Positions 7,152 to 15,218 of a DNA stretch of 64,000 nt are shown in pieces. The stretch covers positions 186,001-250,000 of the forward strand of contig JAWKHI010000005.1 of the NCBI GenBank assembly GCA_041394885.1, given 5' to 3'. The notes beneath the pieces are model-generated. The model worked only from the letters and a program-made list of their open reading frames with translations, ran no database searches and was not told the DNA's origin. The translations under genes and the position numbers were made by a program. Every line of letters starts with the position of its first letter. Position 1 is the stretch's first letter. This DNA comes from DSOI01 sp041394885 (lineage in GTDB: Bacteria > Acidobacteriota > Terriglobia > Bryobacterales > Bryobacteraceae).

Positions 7152-9032
7152 CTACTCGCCGAACGTGATGCCCTTGGACAGAATCGGGATCAGCTCGATC
7201 GCCAGTCTCCGCATTTCGTCGTTCTTGAACCAGTCGTGGAACATGTCGCGGTATCGGATGATCTGCATGCGCGTGGTGTAGATTTCGCGCACGACGCTCG
7301 ATTCGTTCATTTCGCGTGCAAATCGCCTCGCGTGTTCCCGGATCTTTCCGTGTGATGGAATAAGCGGCGAAGGCTCATGCAGCAGCGCAATCAAGTGCAG
7401 CTCGATCAAGCTGCCAAGGGCCCAGATCCGCGTCTCCGGGTCGCCCGAACTGTGGTCGCGCTCCGACAGGAAATGCGCCGTCGCCCACTGGTCTTCCCGG
7501 AACCGGCCCTTGCTGAGCAGCGCCTCGAGCACCAGATATTGCGTCAGCGCCCATGTCGACGCATGGTTGGCCTTGTAGGCCTCCCAATAATAATTCCGCG
7601 ATCGGCGTAGAATCGGCTCGATCGACTTCTTCGCCCTCTTGCCCAACTTCATCCGGACCTGCGCCTCGCGCTTCTCCAGGCTGGCCAGAAGGCCGTTCAG
7701 CTCTTCCTTCTGCCACTTGTCGGCGGTGTCGATGGCCTTTAGTCGCTCGCGTACGTCGTTCAACCGGTCGAACCCGCTCGCTGTGGAAGACTCGATCGAT
7801 TTGTCCATCTGATCCATCGCCGCGTTCACCTGCTGGCGCAGCCGCCCCAACTGCACGCCGAACAACTGCCGTTCCAGACTCTCCGGCAGTGACGCATACG
7901 CCACCAGGCTCGCCCAGTCATGCGACCCCGGCATCCGCGCCTTCAACTTGTCCCGCAACTGGTGCAGGATCCGGCGCGGATCCTGCCCGCGGAGCAGCCC
8001 CGCGTACATTTCCTCCACCATCACGATCGACGCCGTGAACGTAAGTGGAAACTGCGACGCCACTACCAGTGGAACGCCGGATTGATGCAGCGCGTGCGCC
8101 ACACTCGCCCCAGGGCCCACCACGCTCCCGCCCGCGCCGCTCTGGCAAGTGGCCAGCGTCACCACCGCCGGGCTGGAAGGCTTTAGCAGCGCCGCCAGCC
8201 GGCTACCATCCACGATGTCCGGCTTTCCCGGATCCTTGGCGTCATGCAACGCAATCCCGTAGCGCTCGTCCCCGGCATAAGAAAAAGACGCACCGTGGGC
8301 CAGAACGTGTATGTGCGTGTACCTTTCCTTGGCGATGGCCTCGCTCACCTGTTTCGCATCGGCGGCTGGCAGAATCGTGAGATGCTCTCCCACCTTGGCC
8401 TTCGGCGGATTGCAGGAAAAGTCGTACCACATCCACGGCTCGATCAGCCGCCGCAGCGCCAGCGTGTGTGCCTCCATAGGGATCTTGCCCGCCACCGCGG
8501 AAGCCAGAAATAAAATCTTGGGTCTGCCAGGCCACTGTAGCCGCTGATCCGTCACGCGCCGGATCTCTCGCGTGATCGAGAGCGGCACTTCATTCTGCAG
8601 CGCCAGATGCTGTCCGGACCCCGGCATTCCCGGCGCGGACCTTGCCAGTTCCAGCGGCAGTAGCGCTAGTTCCGACGCCGTCAGTATCAGCCGCAGATGC
8701 ACCATATCCTTCGTGTTCGCGCTATCGGCCTTCCTATCTCCGCTATCGGCCTTCCTGTCGCTGCCATCGGAAAGCTCTGCGACCAGTCCCCGCAATTCAC
8801 CCAGCATCCGCCCCAGCGCCGACGCCGCGTCTTCCAATTGCAGTTGCTGCGTAACCTTTGAATCCCGGTAGTACAGCGCATTCAAAGCCGTCAGCAATTG
8901 CCGGTGCTCGAACGGCACGCGCAGCGTTTCCGCATCCCGGTTCCCGCACAAAGCAAGATACTCGGTCAGTGGGGAAAGCAATTGGCCATGGGCCGGGCCG
9001 CGCCGCAGTATCTCCACCGTGATCGTCTTCAT
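7152..9032 (-). CDS. CHAT-domain protein (caspase-like cysteine peptidase)
   Basis: The 626-residue protein has an N-terminal alpha/beta region to about 130 and a CHAT peptidase core at about 170-385. The catalytic pair is visible as His246 in HIHVLAHG and Cys296 in VTLATCQSG. The core ends with HDWASLVAY. A long helical C-terminal part (about 390-626) starts with a coiled-coil-like stretch and has no recognised domain. A linker at 92-104 contains a 7-residue duplication (DRKADSG/DRKADSA). CHAT enzymes are caspase relatives that act as effectors in bacterial conflict and cell-death systems (family knowledge). It overlaps the upstream metallophosphoesterase by four bases. Substrate and trigger are unknown. 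Confidence 0.85.
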   Translation of the reverse strand: MKTITVEILRRGPAHGQLLSPLTEYLALCGNRDAETLRVPFEHRQLLTALNALYYRDSKVTQQLQLEDAASALGRMLGELRGLVAELSDGSDRKADSGDRKADSANTKDMVHLRLILTASELALLPLELARSAPGMPGSGQHLALQNEVPLSITREIRRVTDQRLQWPGRPKILFLASAVAGKIPMEAHTLALRRLIEPWMWYDFSCNPPKAKVGEHLTILPAADAKQVSEAIAKERYTHIHVLAHGASFSYAGDERYGIALHDAKDPGKPDIVDGSRLAALLKPSSPAVVTLATCQSGAGGSVVGPGASVAHALHQSGVPLVVASQFPLTFTASIVMVEEMYAGLLRGQDPRRILHQLRDKLKARMPGSHDWASLVAYASLPESLERQLFGVQLGRLRQQVNAAMDQMDKSIESSTASGFDRLNDVRERLKAIDTADKWQKEELNGLLASLEKREAQVRMKLGKRAKKSIEPILRRSRNYYWEAYKANHASTWALTQYLVLEALLSKGRFREDQWATAHFLSERDHSSGDPETRIWALGSLIELHLIALLHEPSPLIPSHGKIREHARRFAREMNESSVVREIYTTRMQIIRYRDMFHDWFKNDEMRRLAIELIPILSKGITFGE

Positions 9033-10465
9033 CCGGCTACCCTCTGGCTGCTGCCCGCCACCACGGTCTCCGCCCCCGCGTCATCGATGTGAAGCAGAGC
9101 CGCCGTCACCCCTCTGCCGCTGCTGCGCACCGCTGCGATGGTTCTCGTTTCCTTGACGAAATTCTTCAGCGCGTCCGGACTGCCGCGCGTAATCGCCACC
9201 CATAGCGGCTCGAAGCCCTTGCTCGTCTCCCAATGCTTCTTCTCCACGCGCATCAGTTGCGTCCATGTGCCGGAGTTGAGATACCAGCCTCCGTCTTTCC
9301 TCCCGTGAGACCGTTCGAGGTGTGTGTGCCCCGCGATTACCACGCTCGCTCCTGCGCCGATCAACTGATCGAGCGCTTTGGCTTGCGCATCCTCGTGACC
9401 CATTTCGAAGCTCTTCTCTCCGGCCAGGCGCTCCAATGCCTCGCGGGCCGCTTCGCTCGGGTTGCCCCGGAACCATTCATAGGCGGAGCGTATGTAGCCC
9501 AGTTGCTCGTCGGCATCGCTCGCCAACGAGTACGGGTCCACCTGTTCCTCAAAGCGCCTTTCCGTCTCTGTGAGTATCTCCGCCGCGCTTCGCTGCGATT
9601 GAAACGGCTGTGCGGCTTGATGCATTGCCAACAGCGCCTCGTCAGGCTCGCTCCGCAAGGTTGGAGTCTCGCCCAGTAGATCTGCCTTGTGTCTCGAAAA
9701 GTCCCAAGCCAGCTTGCCCGCGATCTGAGCCGCGCTGCGCGCCAGCCCTTCGATCGCCGGATCGAGCGCCACCAGGATCGGCACAACCGCCGGAATCTCC
9801 GGCTTGAGCAGATTCACGAATGAATACTCCCGCTTGAGCTGGTTCATCACGTCCACCACCAGCTTCGTCCCCGCGTTGGGTACCCATTCGAGCGGCGCCG
9901 CCCCGAAGTTTCTCCGTCGCTTCGCCCGGCGGATCGCTTCATAGTCGTTCAGATTCCAGTAGTCGACATCGTTGCCGTGGATGCATACAACCCGCGTCCC
10001 CCCCACCTTGCATCGATAGCCCGTGCCATCCAATGACAAGGTTACTCGGGCCCGCGCCTCCGCGCTCGCAGCCACCAGACTCACCAGTTTTTCCTGAACC
10101 CACGGCAGCGCCAGTTCGATATCGTGATTGCCGATGGTGATCGCCATGTGGCAGTGGGGCGACGCCGTAATCGCCGACAATCCCTCGAATACCGGCTTGA
10201 ACGCCCGGTCGCCCGCGATGCGCCCCAGCTTGTCTGCCGCGCTCGAGGGATCGAAATACCGCGCGTCTTTCTCCGCGAGGAAATCTACCAAATCGCCGTT
10301 CACCACAAACGCCGTTCGCTTCGTGGTTTTCCCGATCCGCTCGCAAAAGGCACGAAACGCCTTTCCCGCGGCCTCGGTGAAGATAGGAAAGCGATCCTCG
10401 CCTCCCAGATGTAGGTCGCTGACGGCGTAGAGTTCATCGAACTCGTGCAACTCGGACGGATACAT
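9029..10465 (-). CDS. Calcineurin-like metallophosphoesterase
   Basis: The 478-residue protein carries all the metal-binding blocks of the family: SDLHLGG near residue 17, VNGDLVDF near 54, GNHD near 111, IHGNDVDYW near 160 and AGHTHLER near 379. A helical insert of about 180 residues separates the fourth and fifth blocks, making it much longer than LpxH-type enzymes (about 240). It is probably a phosphodiesterase or phosphatase with a two-metal site; the substrate cannot be read from sequence. The start lies about 30 bp beyond a terminator, so it likely has its own promoter. Its stop overlaps the CHAT gene start, indicating a two-gene operon. Confidence 0.85.
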   Translation of the reverse strand: MYPSELHEFDELYAVSDLHLGGEDRFPIFTEAAGKAFRAFCERIGKTTKRTAFVVNGDLVDFLAEKDARYFDPSSAADKLGRIAGDRAFKPVFEGLSAITASPHCHMAITIGNHDIELALPWVQEKLVSLVAASAEARARVTLSLDGTGYRCKVGGTRVVCIHGNDVDYWNLNDYEAIRRAKRRRNFGAAPLEWVPNAGTKLVVDVMNQLKREYSFVNLLKPEIPAVVPILVALDPAIEGLARSAAQIAGKLAWDFSRHKADLLGETPTLRSEPDEALLAMHQAAQPFQSQRSAAEILTETERRFEEQVDPYSLASDADEQLGYIRSAYEWFRGNPSEAAREALERLAGEKSFEMGHEDAQAKALDQLIGAGASVVIAGHTHLERSHGRKDGGWYLNSGTWTQLMRVEKKHWETSKGFEPLWVAITRGSPDALKNFVKETRTIAAVRSSGRGVTAALLHIDDAGAETVVAGSSQRVAG

Positions 10466-10496
10466 GACGGTAATGGAAATACTAACACTAATTGCG

Positions 10497-10531
10497 AAAA
10501 AAAGAGCCGGGGGCTCGGGAGTCCCCCGGCT
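10497..10531 (-). terminator. Rho-independent terminator after the slipin gene
   Basis: A 9-bp perfect stem (AGCCGGGGG with CCCCCGGCT, 10505-10531) is followed on the minus strand by seven T residues (10497-10503). It begins three bases after the slipin stop and separates that gene from the metallophosphoesterase/CHAT pair. Confidence 0.85.
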
Positions 10532-10533
10532 GT

Positions 10534-11658
10534 CTACTTCCGCCCGCCGTCCAGCGCAATCAGATCCTTGAGTACGCCGTCCAGTCCGCCGCGAACGGTG
10601 ATCTTACGCACCTTCTCGGCTACCTTCTCCAGCGTCTCCAGTTCCTTCATCCGCAGCAACAGCGGGTTGCCCTCCATCAACCGGGCCGTGTTCAACAGAG
10701 ACCGCGTGGCCGCTGTCTCCTCACGCCGGCGGATCAGGTTGGCCTGCGCCTGCTTCTCCGCCGCCACTACCTGGTTCAGGATGTCGCGCATCTCGCCTGG
10801 AAGCACGATGTCCTTCAAGGCAATCGCGCCTACGCGCACGCCCACTGCGTCCATCTCCTGCCGCACCGTCACGGCGACGCTCTCGTCCACCGTCGTCTTA
10901 TCCGCCAGGATCTCTTCGAGGGACCGGCGTCCCAGCGTCTGCCGCACCGCCAACTGCACGGTGCGATAGAGGTGCTCGGCGTAGTCCTTCACGCCCTGCC
11001 GCGCCTTCACCGGATCGGCCACCTGAAACTCCGTCCACACGTTCACACGGATCGACACCTTATCCCGGGTCAGGATCTCCTGCCCCGGAATCTCCAGCGT
11101 CTGACGCCGGACCTCGATCAGGTCCACGCGCGGAGTTACCGCCGCCGTCCAGAATGCGTAAGTTCCCGGGTCCAACCGGCGTTCGAACCGGCCGTCCAGA
11201 TACAGTAACCCGGTCTTGCCTTCCTCCACGGACGCGTAAGTCACCGGGGCCTCGCGGCCCATGCGCGCCAACGCCGGAAGCAGCGCATTCGGGACTTCCG
11301 GGTTGGCCCGGGCATCCACGATCGTGTACGTCACGTCCACCGGACCGCGCCAGTAGAGCACCTGCCGTCCCGGCCCATGGACACGCGTCAGCTTGCCGTC
11401 GAAAAACACCAGCGCTACCTCCGCGTCGCCGGTTTCGACGCGGAGAAAGTAGCGCTCGCACACATCGGCGCGCTCCTTGGCGAGATACACGGCCCAAGGA
11501 CCTTCATACACGGTCTCGTCCACGCCGCGCGTATCGATCGCGCGGCCGAAGCCCGCGAACCAATACGTTCCGGGGCCAAGAATACGCTCGAACCGGCCAT
11601 GGCGAATCACAATCGCACGTTCGCGGTCGCCAACCCGCACCCGCACAGGGAACAGCAT
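10534..11658 (-). CDS. Slipin/SPFH (band 7) family protein
   Basis: I start this 374-residue protein at ATG 11658, which has AGGAGG seven bases upstream; the frame is open further but without support. The N-terminal third contains three related units with a DGxxxRxxGPG pattern (GRFERILGPGTYWF, GKLTRVHGPGRQVLYW, GRFERRLDPGTYAFW). The SPFH domain follows from about 165, with RQTLEIPGQEILTRDKVSI and VADPVKARQGVKDY. A helical oligomerisation tail has EMRDILNQVVAAEKQAQANL. No clear membrane helix is seen. Slipins form membrane-associated oligomers; the specific role is unknown. It has its own terminator. Confidence 0.85.
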   Translation of the reverse strand: MLFPVRVRVGDRERAIVIRHGRFERILGPGTYWFAGFGRAIDTRGVDETVYEGPWAVYLAKERADVCERYFLRVETGDAEVALVFFDGKLTRVHGPGRQVLYWRGPVDVTYTIVDARANPEVPNALLPALARMGREAPVTYASVEEGKTGLLYLDGRFERRLDPGTYAFWTAAVTPRVDLIEVRRQTLEIPGQEILTRDKVSIRVNVWTEFQVADPVKARQGVKDYAEHLYRTVQLAVRQTLGRRSLEEILADKTTVDESVAVTVRQEMDAVGVRVGAIALKDIVLPGEMRDILNQVVAAEKQAQANLIRRREETAATRSLLNTARLMEGNPLLLRMKELETLEKVAEKVRKITVRGGLDGVLKDLIALDGGRK

Positions 11659-11926
11659 CGTACACCTCCTGGAAGAAATGGTTGACGGTTTCCCGGACCC
11701 CGGATTCCTCGTCTGTCCGGCGGGCGTTCCCCTTGGCCAATCCACATCCGCCCAACAGCCAGCCACGCCAGGCGGCACTATCGCCTTAGCGCGAATGGAA
11801 CGAGTAACGGATTTGAGAATTGGGGAGTGAGAAGCTCAGAGCCGGAAGAGCGATGCCCCCGGAGTTATTCACTAACTCGTTCGGGCTGGAACCGGGGCCG
11901 GGTTACCAACGACAGGCTTTGCGGCC
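11659..11926. other. Intergenic region between slipin and tRNA
   Basis: No supported gene is seen. The slipin frame stays open for part of it, but without a ribosome site or family-like sequence. Confidence 0.6.
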
Positions 11927-12000
11927 TGGTTGAACAGCGGGATTCGAACCCGCAACCCGCCGAGTTTGAGTCGGCTGCTCTACCCACTGAGCTATGTTCA
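11927..12000 (-). tRNA. Unusual tRNA, anticodon CAA, short variable loop
   Basis: A full cloverleaf can be drawn on the minus strand. The D arm is GCTC/GAGC with GG in the loop. The anticodon stem GCCGA/TCGGC encloses loop CTCAAAC (anticodon CAA, reading UUG). The variable loop GGGTT has five bases, and the T arm is GCGGG-TTCGAAT-CCCGC. The acceptor pairs over six bases (TGAACA/TGTTCA), followed by A and an encoded CCA. Counting C12001 as position 1 gives a C-A mismatch instead of a seventh pair. CAA normally belongs to tRNA-Leu, which has a long variable arm; this one does not. It may be a divergent or non-canonical tRNA. Confidence 0.75.
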
Positions 12001-12115
12001 GGGAGTGGAGATCGCCCGGGCACGCCGGCATGCGGTAGCTCATCGAGGCCGCACCAGCGAGGCTTTTCGAACCTCTGCTTTTGGCGTACATAGACATAGT
12101 TATCTCCAGATTTTT

Positions 12116-12144
12116 AGTATGCCGAAGTCTTGGAATATTGTCAA
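12116..12144 (-). promoter_or_regulatory. Strong sigma70-like promoter upstream of the tRNA
   Basis: On the minus strand a perfect TTGACA (12139-12144) is followed after exactly 17 bases by CATACT (12116-12121) in a locally AT-rich stretch. The start of transcription would be near 12109, about 110 bases before the tRNA. A GGAG (12104-12107) and an ATG at 12097 follow immediately and open a 64-codon frame that runs through the tRNA to 11903. Confidence 0.65.
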
Positions 12145-12213
12145 CCACCAAGAGGTGGTGTAATCGAATATTTATCAGTTCGCCGCCGGCGGTCCCGCGG
12201 CCGGCCCCCGGAA

Positions 12214-13149
12214 TCACGGTCGCGGCGGCGGTGCCTTGGACGACTTGGCCGCCACGCCGTCTACCGTGCGAGGCTCCATGAGCTCAGTCCGCGTTCCGTC
12301 TGGATCGTACAGGTTGGCTTGGCGGCGCCGGTTGATTCCCGTCCGGATCTCGATGGGCTTTTCGTAGTGCGCCGAACGCCTTCGCAGTTCGGCCACAGCC
12401 TTGTCCATGTCCTCCACCACCAGGCAGATATGGTGCTGCGTTCCCCGCTGGGTCGGCTCAGGCAGCTTATCGTACAGCATGAACTCGATGTAGTCGTCGC
12501 CATCCGGAACGCGAAGATTCATCCAATCCAGCACCTTCTCGTTGCGCGAGCCACGCCAGAATTCCTGGAATCCGAGCAAGTCGCGATAGAAGGCGAGCGA
12601 CGCCTGGACTGATCCTACGATGATCCCAGTGTGCAGGATCCGCGGCGAAATCCGGTTCTTGCCGAGGAACCGGCCCTTGTCCCGGACGCTCCACCCGCCG
12701 GGTGCATACTGGACGAACTCCACACCGTGCCCGTCCGGATCCTTGATCGTGAAATTGTAGTTGCCGATGCGCCCCGTCGGTACTTTGTCCGGCACCTTGA
12801 CGCCTTTCGACGCAAGATATAACCGCATCGCTTCGAGATCGTCAGTCTCTACCGAAATATGATTCAGCCGGTCAGTGCCAGGGGCGCTCTCCGGGAACAG
12901 CTCGATGTACTGCCGGTCATTCACCTTGATGAAGGTGAGAGAAAGCGAGCCGTCTTTGTTCTTCAAATCGAACGGCTCTTCATAACCAAGAAAGTCTTTG
13001 TAGAACTCTCGCGATTTTTCGATGTCGTGGACGAAATACGCAACGTGGGCCACGCCCGTGATTCGCGGGCGCTTCGGCTGTTGCGCGACGAGCGGTACAC
13101 ACGCCACCGCCAGTGCCGCGATGCAGAGACGAACAAGCATGCCCGTCAT
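12214..13149 (-). CDS. Secreted VOC-superfamily (glyoxalase/dioxygenase-like) protein
   Basis: The 311-residue product starts at ATG 13149, overlapping the stop of the glycosylase gene as ATGA; ATG 13140 is an alternative. A signal peptide covers about the first 22 residues (LCIAALAVACVPLVAQQ). Two VOC modules follow: one from ITGVAHVAYFVHDIEKSREFYKDFLGY to DPDGHGVEFVQY, and one from RILHTGIIVGSVQASLAFYRDLLGF to LYDPDGTRTELMEP. Paired modules of this type bind a metal through His and Glu residues and include dioxygenases, lyases and isomerases. The exported location is unusual for a glyoxalase. The substrate is not evident. Confidence 0.82.
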   Translation of the reverse strand: MTGMLVRLCIAALAVACVPLVAQQPKRPRITGVAHVAYFVHDIEKSREFYKDFLGYEEPFDLKNKDGSLSLTFIKVNDRQYIELFPESAPGTDRLNHISVETDDLEAMRLYLASKGVKVPDKVPTGRIGNYNFTIKDPDGHGVEFVQYAPGGWSVRDKGRFLGKNRISPRILHTGIIVGSVQASLAFYRDLLGFQEFWRGSRNEKVLDWMNLRVPDGDDYIEFMLYDKLPEPTQRGTQHHICLVVEDMDKAVAELRRRSAHYEKPIEIRTGINRRRQANLYDPDGTRTELMEPRTVDGVAAKSSKAPPPRP

Positions 13150-14075
13150 GATACTGCACCGCCCGCTGGCGCTCCACGCGCCGGAAGCGATTCGAGCTCT
13201 TCGAGCGTGCGCGGCCAATCTTTGCCCAAGAGCCGCGACAATGCTCGATCGGCCAGTAGACGTCCGCCCGTTTGGCACGCCGGGCAGTAGTTGGTTTCGT
13301 TGTTGGCGTAGCGGATGCGTTGAATCGCCGTCTGGCACACCGGGCACGGCTGCCCGTAACGGCCGTGCGCGGCCATTCCGTCACGAAACGCGGTGACGTG
13401 CTCCGGGAAGTCTCCTCCCGCGTCCCGGCGCAGACGCTCGATCCAATCCGCCAGCGTGTCCCGTATGGCCGCGTGCAGGCGATCGATCTCGGCCGCGGTG
13501 AGCTTCTGCGTCATGGCGATCGGTGAGAGCCGAGCCCGATGCAGTATCTCGTCTGAGTAGGCATTGCCGATGCCAGAAAACGTCCGCGGATCGGTGAGCG
13601 CGCGCTTCAGGGTGTGATTGGTTGCGGTGAGGTGATCGGCGAACTCCCGGGTGCTCGCGGCCATCACGTCGATGCCGCCCGGGTCTAGCGCCGCCAGCCC
13701 CTCCGTTCCCATCGCCATGTGCAGCGACGCGCGCTTCTGCGTCCCGGCTTCGGTCAGGATCAGCGTTCCGCTCTCAAAATCGAACGCAGCCAGGCCGCGG
13801 CGCCCGCCCGGGATCTTGGCACCCGGTTTGGACCAATGCAGCCGCCCCGCGATCATCAGGTGCAGCACCAGGAAAATATCGTTGTCCACGCCGATCGCGA
13901 TGCGCTTCCCCACGCGGCGAATCCCCGTCACCGTGTGTCCCTCGGCGTCGGCCACAGCCGGCGAGGCCGTCCGGAGCAGAAACGGACTTGCCATCCGGAC
14001 CCGCCGCAGTGTCGCGCCCAGAATGCGCGATTCCAGTGCTTCGACGTAGACGGTGATGTCAGGAAGCTCCGGCAT
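13146..14075 (-). CDS. mutM: Fpg/Nei-family DNA glycosylase
   Basis: The product of 309 residues starts MPELPDITVYVEAL; Pro2 is the catalytic nucleophile of the family and Glu3 the partner acid. The middle has KRALTDPRTFSGIGNAYSDEIL, the helix-two-turn-helix with the conserved Asn, and the C-terminus has the zinc finger CPVC-x16-CPAC. The enzyme excises oxidised bases and nicks the strand. The PELPDITVYVEAL variant is a distinct subgroup from classical MutM (MPELPEVE), so substrate preference may differ. The protein is about 30-40 residues longer than E. coli Fpg because of its C-terminal tail. It starts nine bases after the upstream oxidoreductase stop. Confidence 0.85.
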   Translation of the reverse strand: MPELPDITVYVEALESRILGATLRRVRMASPFLLRTASPAVADAEGHTVTGIRRVGKRIAIGVDNDIFLVLHLMIAGRLHWSKPGAKIPGGRRGLAAFDFESGTLILTEAGTQKRASLHMAMGTEGLAALDPGGIDVMAASTREFADHLTATNHTLKRALTDPRTFSGIGNAYSDEILHRARLSPIAMTQKLTAAEIDRLHAAIRDTLADWIERLRRDAGGDFPEHVTAFRDGMAAHGRYGQPCPVCQTAIQRIRYANNETNYCPACQTGGRLLADRALSRLLGKDWPRTLEELESLPARGAPAGGAVS

Positions 14076-14083
14076 TTGCCCGC

Positions 14084-15178
14084 TCAGGACTCGACGCGCA
14101 CCCGCGTGCCCGTTCGCGCCGATCGGTATGCCGAGAACACCACGTCCAGGGCGCGTAGGCTGTCCTCGGCGGTCAAGGGTGGCGGCGCGAGCCCGGCGAA
14201 GGCGCGCGTCATCCGCTGCACGAACGGCGTGTAGCCAGACGGGCCGTCCACCGTTTCCAGACGTTCGCGTTTGCCGCTGGCGTTCGAGTACCACTCGAGC
14301 AGCGGTCCGGTGTGGCGGCGCATCTCGATCCAGCCCTCTGAGCCCCAGATCTTGATCATGGTGTGGTACCCCTTGTCGAGATAGTAGCCGGAGTTCAGCG
14401 TGCCGAGAGTGCCATTGTCGAACTCGAGCGCGACGCAGGCGGAATCTTCCGCGTCGATCGGCTGTCCGCCTGCATTGGCCGTGAATGCCGACACCGCCCG
14501 GATCCGCGTCCCGGTGATGTAGCAGGCCAGGTCAAGCCAATGGATGCCGAGCCAGATGAGATGGCCGCCTCCCGCGCGTTCTACTGACGCGAGCCACGAT
14601 TGGTGATACGCCGGCCGCGTGAGGCGCGTTTGATCCGCCACGATGTGCAGTTGCTGGCCGTAGACCTTCCCGATCGCTCCCTGCTGTACAAGCTGCCGCG
14701 CGCGCGTCACCACAGGGTCCACGCGATTGGCCAGAGCGAGAACAAGTTGGCGCTTTTCTGTCTTTGCCTTGGCGGCGAGTGCCGCGAAGTCCTCGAGCGC
14801 CACACACGCCGGCTTCTCGGCCAGCACATGCGCGCCCGCATCCAGCGCCTGCGCGATCACCGTTGGCGCCAGTTGTGCCTCCATCGTCACCAAGGCCATC
14901 GCTGGCTTTTCCTTGCGCAGCAGTTCGGCCGGATTGGTATACACGCCATCCAGCCGCGAGCCAAGCGCCTTTCTCGCCGCGGAAACGCATTCGCCGGACG
15001 GGTCGCACAAGGAAACCCTCCCGATCTCCGGCGTTTCCGCCAGGGCAGGAATGTACGCGCTGAGATGGGGGCCCCCGGCGTGCGTGAACAGCGCCGCGTG
15101 CAGAGGCGTGCCGGCGGCCGTGGCGACCGTTGCCGCCGAAGCGGCGAGCGTGAATTGGCGGCGATCCATCGCCATCAT
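14084..15178 (-). CDS. Tat-exported Gfo/Idh/MocA-family oxidoreductase
   Basis: The product is about 364 residues from ATG 15178; ATG 15202 and 15169 are alternatives. A Tat-like leader (MDRRQFTLAASAATVATAAG) is followed by a degenerate Rossmann region: CDPSGECVSAARKALG, then HVLAEKPACVALEDF, the EKP motif of the family. The C-terminal Gfo/Idh domain contains GGHLIWLGIHWLDLACYITG. Family members use NAD(P) to oxidise or reduce sugars or related polyols. It lies directly upstream of the glycosylase and divergent from the aldo/keto reductase, with about 40 bp between starts. Confidence 0.82.
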   Translation of the reverse strand: MMAMDRRQFTLAASAATVATAAGTPLHAALFTHAGGPHLSAYIPALAETPEIGRVSLCDPSGECVSAARKALGSRLDGVYTNPAELLRKEKPAMALVTMEAQLAPTVIAQALDAGAHVLAEKPACVALEDFAALAAKAKTEKRQLVLALANRVDPVVTRARQLVQQGAIGKVYGQQLHIVADQTRLTRPAYHQSWLASVERAGGGHLIWLGIHWLDLACYITGTRIRAVSAFTANAGGQPIDAEDSACVALEFDNGTLGTLNSGYYLDKGYHTMIKIWGSEGWIEMRRHTGPLLEWYSNASGKRERLETVDGPSGYTPFVQRMTRAFAGLAPPPLTAEDSLRALDVVFSAYRSARTGTRVRVES

Positions 15179-15218
15179 CGTACCGCTCGCCGCCAGCCCC
15201 ATGGGTTACACTCAGGGC

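Noticed and set aside
11659..11778. N-terminal extension of the slipin gene
   Set aside because: AGGAGG sits just before ATG 11658, and the upstream peptide is unlike the family.
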